A stretch of 29,514 bases of DNA from CAZOIA01 sp964579675 (GTDB lineage: Bacteria > Planctomycetota > Phycisphaerae > UBA1845 > PWPN01), in assembly GCA_964579675.1 (NCBI GenBank), contig CAZOIA010000052.1, positions 1 through 29,514 of the forward strand. The letters run 5' to 3'. Both the position numbers and the translations under genes were made by a program. This document shows, one piece after another, positions 23,760 through 29,514 of this stretch (positions are counted from its first letter, which is position 1; every line of letters starts with the position of its first letter). The notes under the pieces were generated by a model. It had not been told where the DNA came from. It saw nothing but the letters and a program-made list of their open reading frames with translations, and ran no database searches.

Positions 23760-24785
23760 ATGGACGCGCATCGCGTGATGGTCATCGGCGTGGGTTCGAT
23801 CGGCGAGCGCCACCTGCGGTGCTTCAACGCGACCGGGCGGGCCGACCTGTCGTTCTGTGAGCCGAACGAAACGCTGCGTCGCACGATCGCGGATCGTTAC
23901 CGCGTCGCCCGCTGCTACGCCGGGCTTGACCAGGCGATGGACGACCGCTCGAATAGGTTCGACGTCGGGGTGATCGCAGCCCCCGCGCCGCTGCACATCC
24001 CGATGGCGACGCAACTGGTGCGGGCCGGCGTGCATGTCTTCATCGAGAAGCCCCTGAGCACCGGCCTTGATGGCATCCAAGAGTTGGAGGACCTCATCAA
24101 CGAGCGGCGGGTGGCGGCTGCGGTTGCCTACACCTACCGCAGTCATCCCGCCTTGCGATCGATGAAACAGGCGATCGACGCGGGTCGTTTCGGCCGGCCG
24201 GTCCAGGTCGTCTCGGTATGGGGTCAGCACTTCCCGAAATATCGCCCGGCCTACCGTCAGATCTACTACACCTCCCGGGCGACCGGCGGCGGGGCCGTTC
24301 AGGACGTCCTGACGCATGCGATCAACGCCGGCGAGTTCCTGGTCGGCCCGGTCGATCGCGTCATGGCCGACGCGGCACACCAGGTGCTGGAGGGGGTCGA
24401 GGTGGAAGATACCGTGCACGTCATCGCCCGCCACGGCGACGTGCTGGGCTGCTACAGCCTCAACCAGCACCAGGCCCCTAACGAGAACTCGATCACCGTG
24501 ATCTGCGAGCGGGGAACCGCCAGGTTTGAGCTGAACAACGCCCGTTGGCTGTCCATGACCGAGCCCGGCGGCGAGTGGCGTGAGGAGTTCACCTTCTCAC
24601 TGGAACGGGACGACATATTCGTCAACCAGGCGAACCTGTTTCTCGACGTGGTGGAAGGCAAGGCCGAGCCCGCGTGCACGGTGGCTGAGGGCTTGCAGAC
24701 GTTGCGTGTCAACCTGGCGATTCTGGCCGCAGCCGATCACCCGAGCTGGCGGCCGGTCGTGACCGAGAAAGGCCCAAAGGCGTGA
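23760..24785 (+). CDS. Gfo/Idh/MocA-family oxidoreductase
   Basis: A 341-residue NAD(P)-dependent sugar or inositol-type dehydrogenase. The Rossmann motif is G10-V-G12-S-I-G15, the EKP motif with the catalytic-region lysine is E96-K97-P98, and the C-terminal domain has GGGAVQDVLTHAIN with D182 and H186 at the substrate-site positions. NARWLSM and the following beta-strands complete the second domain. It begins 6 nt after the aldolase stop, with CAGGAG (23745-23750) inside the aldolase's 3' end. The next gene overlaps it by 4 nt. Members of this family oxidise or rearrange sugars; the exact substrate is not readable. Confidence 0.9.
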   Translation: MDAHRVMVIGVGSIGERHLRCFNATGRADLSFCEPNETLRRTIADRYRVARCYAGLDQAMDDRSNRFDVGVIAAPAPLHIPMATQLVRAGVHVFIEKPLSTGLDGIQELEDLINERRVAAAVAYTYRSHPALRSMKQAIDAGRFGRPVQVVSVWGQHFPKYRPAYRQIYYTSRATGGGAVQDVLTHAINAGEFLVGPVDRVMADAAHQVLEGVEVEDTVHVIARHGDVLGCYSLNQHQAPNENSITVICERGTARFELNNARWLSMTEPGGEWREEFTFSLERDDIFVNQANLFLDVVEGKAEPACTVAEGLQTLRVNLAILAAADHPSWRPVVTEKGPKA

Positions 24786-25579
24786 GCGACGAGCCGGGCA
24801 TCTCAGACTTGTTCGACCTGAGCGACAAGGTGGCGGTGATCACCGGGGCGACCGGACACCTGGGCCGTGCCATGGCCCGTGCCCTGGCCGAGGCCGGTGC
24901 GAGCGTTGTCGTCACCAGTCGCGACCAGGCCCGCGCCCAGGCCGCCGCCGGCGAGCTGCCCCCCATCGGCAAGGCGACGCACCATGGCGTCGGACTAGAC
25001 TACATGGATCCGGAGTCGATCGAGCAGGGTGTGGCCGATGCCCTCAAGGCCGCCGGGCGGATCGACGTGCTGGTCAACAACGGCTACGAGCGGGTCACCG
25101 CGGACTGGACCGATGTGACGGGCGAGCAGTTCAATCGCCAGTTGGCCAACGCAACCGGCTGCTTCCTGCTGGCCCGGCATGTGCGCAATCACGCCGTGGA
25201 TCGGGGTGGCGGCGCCAGTATCATCATGATCGGTTCGATGTATGGGGTCGTCGGCTCCTACCCGGACGCCTATGCCGGCATTTGCATGGCCAGTCCAGTG
25301 GCTTATCACGCGCTCAAGGGCGGGATTGTCTCCATGACCCGGCATCTGGCCGTGTATTGGGCCGGCGATGGCGTACGGGTCAACTGCCTGAGTCCCGGGC
25401 CCTTCCCCGCCCCCACGGTCAATCCTCGAATGACCCGGCGGTTGTCGGCCAAGAGCCCCATGAACAGGATGGGCAAGCCCCACGAACTCAAAGGTGCCGT
25501 CGTCTTCCTCGCCAGCAACGCCAGCAGCTACATGACCGGTCAGAACCTCATCATTGACGGCGGATGGTTGGCCTGGTGA
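24782..25579 (+). CDS. Short-chain dehydrogenase/reductase
   Basis: A 265-residue classical SDR that starts at GTG 24782, overlapping the previous stop (GTGA). The cofactor motif TGATGHLG is at residues 21-28, N-N-G at 99-101 replaces the usual N-N-A-G, and the catalytic set is S152, Y175 and K179 (YHALK). NCLSPGPF and the C-terminal GQNLIIDGGW are standard. Sugar or sugar-acid dehydrogenases of this type oxidise L-fucose, L-rhamnose or gluconate-like compounds, consistent with the operon. The insertion YPDAYAGICMASPVA before the catalytic Tyr is longer than in most SDRs and probably shapes the substrate pocket. A terminator hairpin follows after 12 nt. Confidence 0.9.
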   Translation: MSDEPGISDLFDLSDKVAVITGATGHLGRAMARALAEAGASVVVTSRDQARAQAAAGELPPIGKATHHGVGLDYMDPESIEQGVADALKAAGRIDVLVNNGYERVTADWTDVTGEQFNRQLANATGCFLLARHVRNHAVDRGGGASIIMIGSMYGVVGSYPDAYAGICMASPVAYHALKGGIVSMTRHLAVYWAGDGVRVNCLSPGPFPAPTVNPRMTRRLSAKSPMNRMGKPHELKGAVVFLASNASSYMTGQNLIIDGGWLAW

Positions 25580-25591
25580 CATGAACCACAA

Positions 25592-25625
25592 CAGAGGACG
25601 CAAGGAAAGATCCCTGCGTCCTCTG
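25592..25625. terminator. Hairpin between convergent genes
   Basis: CAGAGGACGCA (25592-25602) and TGCGTCCTCTG (25615-25625) form a perfect 11-bp stem with a 12-nt loop, 12 nt after the SDR stop. There is no strong T-run on either side, so it may act as a bidirectional or Rho-assisted terminator between the SDR operon (+) and the TPR gene (-). Confidence 0.6.
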
Positions 25626-25795
25626 CAATCGCGGAGGAGAAACGTCAGGACTACAGATTGCAGCCCTGCGTCGCGGCACCCGCGCGGCACGTTCGTCGCA
25701 CGAGTTGCCCGACACGCCCGAGAGAACCGACACGGTGCTGACGATGATGGGCGAGCAGTACGCCGGCCTGTCCGAGCCGCATGACCGGCAACAGA

Positions 25796-28207
25796 TCATC
25801 GAGACGCATCGTGCCATACACCGGCTGGCGATCCTGCAGGCTGCCGGTAACGTTCTCCTTGTTCATAGAGTTCGAGTCGCTTGCCGATGGTCTCAGCCAG
25901 TTCTCTGGCTTGGGCCTGGGAGGCGACTTTGACGGCCGCTTTTGCGGTCGCTCTCGCCTTGTCGAAGTGCCCCGCCTCCGCGTACGCCGCCGCCAGCGTA
26001 TCCAGGATTTCCGCGTTCTGATGCCCGGTTAACGTGCACGCGCGTTCGGCAAGCTCGACCGCCCGGCTCCCGTCGCGCAGGTTGGGGTCCGGGTGCGTGG
26101 CCAGAATCCACGCCGCTTCGTTGCAGGGCACCGGCCATTCCGGCTGCAGGAGCGTAGCGCGTTCGAAATGTTCAAGCGCCTCGCCGAACCGGTGGGCCAT
26201 CACCAACGCGCGTGCAAGGATGTTGTGAGCCTTGGGATCGTCCGGTCCGATCCGTAAGGCCTCGGCAAAGTGGCCGATGGCTTCATCAGGCTTACCCAGG
26301 GCGAGCAGCGCCGCGCCCCAGTTGTTGTGCGCTTCGGATAAGCTCGGGTCGGCCTCCAGCGCGCGTTCGTAGTGGTGGATCGCTTCGCCAAGCCTGCCCT
26401 GCAACCGGAGGGCAATGCCCAGATTGTTGTGCGCGGTGCCAAGGTGAGGATTGATCTGCAGGGCCTGGCGATAGTGATTCATCGCCTCATCACGCTGGCC
26501 TAGAGAGTCAAGGGCCAGGCCGAGGTTGCTATGGGCGATGGCATAGTCAGGCCTCAATCGAATGGCCTGACGGTAGTGGCTGACGGCTTCGTGCAACTCG
26601 CCCTGCATTGCCAGGGTGTAGGCCAAGTCGTGGTGTGCCTTGGGGTCGTGGGGATCATCCTCGAGAACGTCACGGTATGCGTGAACGGCCTCCTCGAGCC
26701 GGCCCTGCTCGAAATAGGCTTGGCCCAGTTGGAGCCCAAGCAGTTCCCGACAAACCTGGAGGGGATCGAAACCCACTGCTCGATTCACCGGCCCGAACCC
26801 GATCGCCAGGGCCAAGGCCCCGGCCACCACAATGGAGAATCGCTGGTGCAGGCGCACGTGCTCAGCGCGGACGAGCATCCACGCGGCCAGAACCGCCAAG
26901 ACCGGAACCGCCGGAATCCGGTACCGTGGCGAATACCAGAACGTCACGGTGACCAGAAGCGGCGTGAAAACGAGCACGAGCTCGGGCCACCAGCAGCCCG
27001 GATGGCGCAGCATCAAGAACACGGCGACCACGGCCGGGCCCATCAGCCAGGCGACCGGGATCGGCGCCAGCCAGAGTCGGTCGGCCAGGCCTTCGTGCCG
27101 CTCCGCCCGCAGCAGATAGATGTCGCTGATGTTTCGGCTGCTGAGAAAGTAATACAACTTCCTCGCCGCCAACTTGACCGCCCAGAGCGGCTTGAACTTC
27201 CACTCGTTCAACCCTTGCCGAAAGAAGAACGCGTCGATCTTACGCCAATTCGGCGGCTGTCCGGTTTCACGCTGGTACACGTGCGCAGCATCCCGGAACA
27301 TCTCCTCGCGACCGCCACTGATGCCTGGAATCACGGTATAGGTACCCTCGGAGCCCGGGGCATTGCCCTGGCGGAAGGTGATCCCCGCATGGGCGGTGAT
27401 GGCAATGATCTCCCTGCTGGCCAGCCAGTTATGCACGGTTGCCACGGAGATGATCAGGACCGCCGGCACCACGAACAGGGCTGCCCCTTGCATACGCCGG
27501 GGCCAGCGGGCTGACCGAAACAGCGCCCATCCGCCCAACAGCGCGACCAGGAGCATCATGGGCGGGTTGGCCAGACAGTTCAGCCCCAGCAGCAATCCGC
27601 CGAGCCCAAAGGCACCGGGCGACCTCGAACGCTCGATGTGCAGCAACTGCATCCACAGCAGAGCAAGCAGCAGGAGCTGGATGCTGGTGGCCAGAAGACG
27701 CGTGCTGGCAAACACCGGCTCGTCCAGCAGGAGGAACAAACCGGCGCTCAGCAGCCCGACCGTCGGTCCGAATCGCGATCGGCCGATCAGGGCAACACAG
27801 GCCGCGGTGGCCACATGAGCCACCAACTGAAGGTAATAGACCGCCTTCAAGCCGCCGCCGGCCGCGCGGACGAGGCCAAGCAGATAGGGGTACAGAGGGG
27901 CCGATAAGAACGGCGTATCGCCCAAGATGGCCCCCCGGGCAATCGCCTCGGCCCACCGCCAGTAAACCTTCGCGTCGCTGATGGGCGTTTGCGCCAGCGG
28001 GTTCTCGTCGAGGTACTCGCCGAGGATCAAACCACCCTGGGCCAGCCCCACCAGACACAGCCCGAGGAGGATGGGCCAGAACCAGCGGGACACCCTCTTT
28101 CCACCAGCCTCCCCACCCGCCGCAGACAGGTCGCGGAAAGCGGTTCCGAGGGCCGCCGTTTCGGGCTCACCCTGCTGCTGATCTATGTGCGACACATCCA
28201 TACCCAC
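25796..28207 (-). CDS. GT39-like membrane protein fused to C-terminal TPR repeats
   Basis: An 803-residue protein. Residues of about 41-475 contain some 10-11 membrane helices typical of GT39/ArnT-type lipid-linked glycosyltransferases: D79 in the first loop (PISDAKVYW), SAPLYPYLLGLVRA, and a late YSPRYRIPAVPVLAVLAAW signature. A large external loop (280-345) holds AGITFRQGN. From about 483 to 690, six tandem TPRs of 34 residues are visible (for example AHSNLGLALDSLGQRDEAMNHYRQALQINP), with another near 730-765. The first-loop Asp is where this fold carries its catalytic acid. The start could be GTG 28207 or ATG 28201; neither has a good Shine-Dalgarno. It may add sugar to exported proteins or lipids while binding partners through the TPRs. 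Confidence 0.82.
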   Translation of the reverse strand: MGMDVSHIDQQQGEPETAALGTAFRDLSAAGGEAGGKRVSRWFWPILLGLCLVGLAQGGLILGEYLDENPLAQTPISDAKVYWRWAEAIARGAILGDTPFLSAPLYPYLLGLVRAAGGGLKAVYYLQLVAHVATAACVALIGRSRFGPTVGLLSAGLFLLLDEPVFASTRLLATSIQLLLLALLWMQLLHIERSRSPGAFGLGGLLLGLNCLANPPMMLLVALLGGWALFRSARWPRRMQGAALFVVPAVLIISVATVHNWLASREIIAITAHAGITFRQGNAPGSEGTYTVIPGISGGREEMFRDAAHVYQRETGQPPNWRKIDAFFFRQGLNEWKFKPLWAVKLAARKLYYFLSSRNISDIYLLRAERHEGLADRLWLAPIPVAWLMGPAVVAVFLMLRHPGCWWPELVLVFTPLLVTVTFWYSPRYRIPAVPVLAVLAAWMLVRAEHVRLHQRFSIVVAGALALAIGFGPVNRAVGFDPLQVCRELLGLQLGQAYFEQGRLEEAVHAYRDVLEDDPHDPKAHHDLAYTLAMQGELHEAVSHYRQAIRLRPDYAIAHSNLGLALDSLGQRDEAMNHYRQALQINPHLGTAHNNLGIALRLQGRLGEAIHHYERALEADPSLSEAHNNWGAALLALGKPDEAIGHFAEALRIGPDDPKAHNILARALVMAHRFGEALEHFERATLLQPEWPVPCNEAAWILATHPDPNLRDGSRAVELAERACTLTGHQNAEILDTLAAAYAEAGHFDKARATAKAAVKVASQAQARELAETIGKRLELYEQGERYRQPAGSPAGVWHDASR

Positions 28208-28276
28208 GCCCGGGGACGGCTGAACACTCTCGCCACGCCATACCGTCGGCCACGTTTATGATATGCGGAAGCGGTC

Positions 28277-28313
28277 AGAATAGGGACGCGTATTCTCGCA
28301 CCTTTCCGTGCGA
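28277..28313. repeat. Two adjacent short inverted repeats
   Basis: AGAATA (28277-28282) and TATTCT (28291-28296) are separated by 8 nt. They are followed directly by TCGCAC (28296-28301) and GTGCGA (28308-28313) around a 6-nt loop. They lie about 70-105 nt before the TPR gene start, where an operator or leader hairpin could act. Confidence 0.35.
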
Positions 28314-28372
28314 AGTCGAGCCTGTCTCGCTGCTGGACGGTAGCACGTATGGGGCGATGTACGTGAATTTAC

Positions 28373-28409
28373 GCGGACCACAGGCTCCGTCACAGAGCCT
28401 GTGGTCCGC
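28373..28409 (-). terminator. Strong hairpin downstream of the PEP-CTERM gene
   Basis: A perfect 15-bp stem (28373-28387 with 28395-28409) closes a 7-nt loop, about 66 nt after the PEP-CTERM stop in its reading direction. The stem is too long and exact to be chance. There is no long U-run, so it may terminate weakly or protect the mRNA 3' end. Confidence 0.65.
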
Positions 28410-28475
28410 CTGTTGACACTTTGGTTGGTTTCGACCAGCGAAGCCGCCCACCGACGACCGCCTGGTCCCTCTCAG

Positions 28476-29432
28476 TTAGCGTCTGCGACGCAGCAACACC
28501 AGGCCACCCAGTGCCAAAAACGAGAGCGTGCCCGGCTCGGGGATGGTGAGGACAAAGCCACGCACCTGCGCATTGACCTCGTCATACCCCCAGCCCGTGA
28601 CCACAGGCTGGCCAAGGTCATTCACGCCCACGCTATACGCACGCCGTAGGTTGCCCGTGAAATTGCCCAGGATCCCATGGTCATCAGCCCACTGGGTCAG
28701 GTCGATGTAGGTCCAATTGGCCGGGTCCGGATCACTGATGTCCCAGAGGACGGCTTTTTCCATCCCCGGGTACATCATGCCGCACGCCCAATCGTTGTTC
28801 GGGCCCATCCCGTAGACGACGGCATTGTTGGTGTAATTCTCGGCCGCCGGATCGATCGGCAACTCCGCGATGGTCCAGCTTTCACCGCCCCCGAGGTCGT
28901 ACACGTAGGGGTAGTCCCCGGTCCTGCCATCACTAACGGGTGAACGCCCACCGATCAGGCTACCGTCCAGGCTCACCGACCAGGCCTCCCCAACGAGCGT
29001 ACCGTCAAGACCGCTGAAGAAGGTCTCGGTCGCGTCTGCGCCGCCGGCGTACGCGCCGCCGGTGTACCAGGCGTTCTGCCGGGTACCACCGATCGGCCGA
29101 CTGCCGGCTATGATCCCGGCCCCACCACAGCCGTTCCACTCCATATTGCTATACCTAGTCGGCTTGTACTTGGAGTAGTTCGCTGAAGGCGGGTTGCCCG
29201 ATCCCTTAACCGCGTTCCCGTAATCGTTCTTGTCCTGATAGTGGGCATACCACACATCCGACATACTGCCGACCAGGGTGTTCGCAACTCGCATGACCAG
29301 GGGGGTGGCCCCTGTAGCGCATGTCACCGTGCTCCAGGTGGCGCCCCCGTCAGTCGAGATAAACGTGGTGGGGGCGTCCTTGGTGGAACCGTCCCACGCT
29401 GCATAAGCGAGCAGCTGCTGGTTCGCCTCCAC
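28476..29432 (-). CDS. PEP-CTERM-anchored extracellular protein, 5' end incomplete
   Basis: At least 318 residues, ending in a PEP-CTERM sorting signal: P-E-P-G-T, a hydrophobic LSFLALGGLVLL helix and a final R-R-R-R. Exosortase systems recognise and cleave this signal, placing such proteins outside the cell. The body is Gly/Asp/Asn/Trp-rich with HAF-like repeat character (YPYVYDLGGGESWTIAELP, AYSVGVNDLGQPVVTGWGYDE). The GTG at 29432 has no ribosome-binding site and no signal peptide follows, and the frame continues sensibly upstream (FTLSGATGIGYRT) until an in-frame stop at 29487-29489. That stop falls inside the terminal inverted repeat, so the true N-terminus is probably lost or scrambled there. 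No exosortase gene is in the window. Confidence 0.8.
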   Translation of the reverse strand: MEANQQLLAYAAWDGSTKDAPTTFISTDGGATWSTVTCATGATPLVMRVANTLVGSMSDVWYAHYQDKNDYGNAVKGSGNPPSANYSKYKPTRYSNMEWNGCGGAGIIAGSRPIGGTRQNAWYTGGAYAGGADATETFFSGLDGTLVGEAWSVSLDGSLIGGRSPVSDGRTGDYPYVYDLGGGESWTIAELPIDPAAENYTNNAVVYGMGPNNDWACGMMYPGMEKAVLWDISDPDPANWTYIDLTQWADDHGILGNFTGNLRRAYSVGVNDLGQPVVTGWGYDEVNAQVRGFVLTIPEPGTLSFLALGGLVLLRRRR

Positions 29433-29514
29433 GGTGCGATATCCGATACCCGTCGCACCGGAAAGCGTGAACCAGCAGCTGCGCGCTTATGCAGCGTGGG
29501 ACGGTTCCACCAAG
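29379..29514. repeat. Near-perfect 46-bp inverted repeat at the window end
   Basis: Arms 29379-29424 and 29469-29514 are reverse complements over 46 bp with one mismatch. They are separated by 44 bp that itself contains an 8-bp inverted pair (29432-29439 with 29453-29460) on almost the same centre. The right arm ends exactly at the last base. The left arm is coding sequence of the PEP-CTERM gene (NQQLLAYAAWDGSTK); the right arm adds a stop to that frame. Confidence 0.85.

Larger units (their letters stand above)
28208..28475. other. Intergenic region between TPR protein and PEP-CTERM gene
   Basis: This 268-nt stretch contains two side-by-side inverted repeats near the TPR gene (28277-28296 and 28296-28313) and one strong hairpin near the PEP-CTERM gene (28373-28409). 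No convincing promoter for the TPR gene was found and no RNA gene is recognisable. Confidence 0.6.

Noticed and set aside
25580..25795. Possible small genes in the convergent gap
   Set aside because: Short frames here overlap the terminator hairpin or the TPR gene's 3' end and lack ribosome-binding sites and motifs.
26531..27514. Plus-strand open frame opposite the GT39/TPR gene
   Set aside because: It is antisense to a membrane domain and TPR units with exact periodicity, and its own product is low-complexity.
1..29514. tRNA, rRNA, riboswitch, CRISPR or insertion sequence
   Set aside because: No cloverleaf with a GTTCRA-type T-loop, no conserved rRNA or riboswitch core, no regularly spaced direct repeats and no transposase product was seen. 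Small RNAs without conserved sequence cannot be excluded by eye.

Overview
The window is GC-rich, densely coded bacterial DNA and most resembles a planctomycete, probably Phycisphaerae-like. The grounds are the mix of families: a PEP-CTERM surface protein, a Tat-exported beta-propeller, a DUF4838 protein, a GH20-like hexosaminidase, several uroporphyrinogen-decarboxylase-fold (URO-D) paralogues, an SSS symporter with an added signal peptide, and a glycosyltransferase-39-like protein fused to TPRs. No marker gene such as 16S rRNA is present, so this placement is an inference. No tRNA, rRNA, CRISPR array, transposase or phage gene was found.

Layout. (1) 1-4376 (+): the 3' part of thymidylate kinase, then DNA polymerase III delta', an aldehyde dehydrogenase and a D-serine dehydratase/D-threonine aldolase-like PLP enzyme. 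All junctions overlap, so two replication genes are translationally chained to two catabolic enzymes. (2) 4645-10552 (+): four closely packed genes encode a Tat-exported beta-propeller, a second propeller-like protein, a polytopic DUF6057-like membrane protein and a membrane-anchored PD40 propeller with one CxxCH haem-type motif. The last three overlap by 4 nt each. This is the best candidate here for an undescribed system. (3) 10642-20099 (+): a glycan-processing block holds a secreted DUF4838 protein, a GH20-like enzyme, three URO-D-fold proteins interleaved with an L-rhamnose mutarotase, and a secreted helical protein, possibly an alpha/alpha-toroid. (4) 20155-25579: a divergent regulon. 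A GntR/FCD regulator and an SSS sodium symporter lie on the minus strand. An HpcH/HpaI aldolase, a Gfo/Idh/MocA dehydrogenase and an SDR dehydrogenase lie on the plus strand. The regulator's promoter has a perfect 17-bp palindrome filling its -35/-10 spacer. (5) 25796-29514 (-): a GT39-like/TPR membrane protein and a 5'-incomplete PEP-CTERM protein. The window ends in a 46-bp near-perfect inverted repeat that is probably an assembly or amplification artefact.

Working together (inference): blocks 3 and 4 look like one carbohydrate-use locus. Secreted hydrolases release sugars, the symporter imports them, the mutarotase and dehydrogenases process a deoxy-sugar-like substrate, the aldolase cleaves a 2-keto-3-deoxy acid, and the aldehyde dehydrogenase in block 1 could oxidise a released aldehyde. 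No lactonase or sugar-acid dehydratase is in the window, so the pathway is incomplete here and the substrate is not established.
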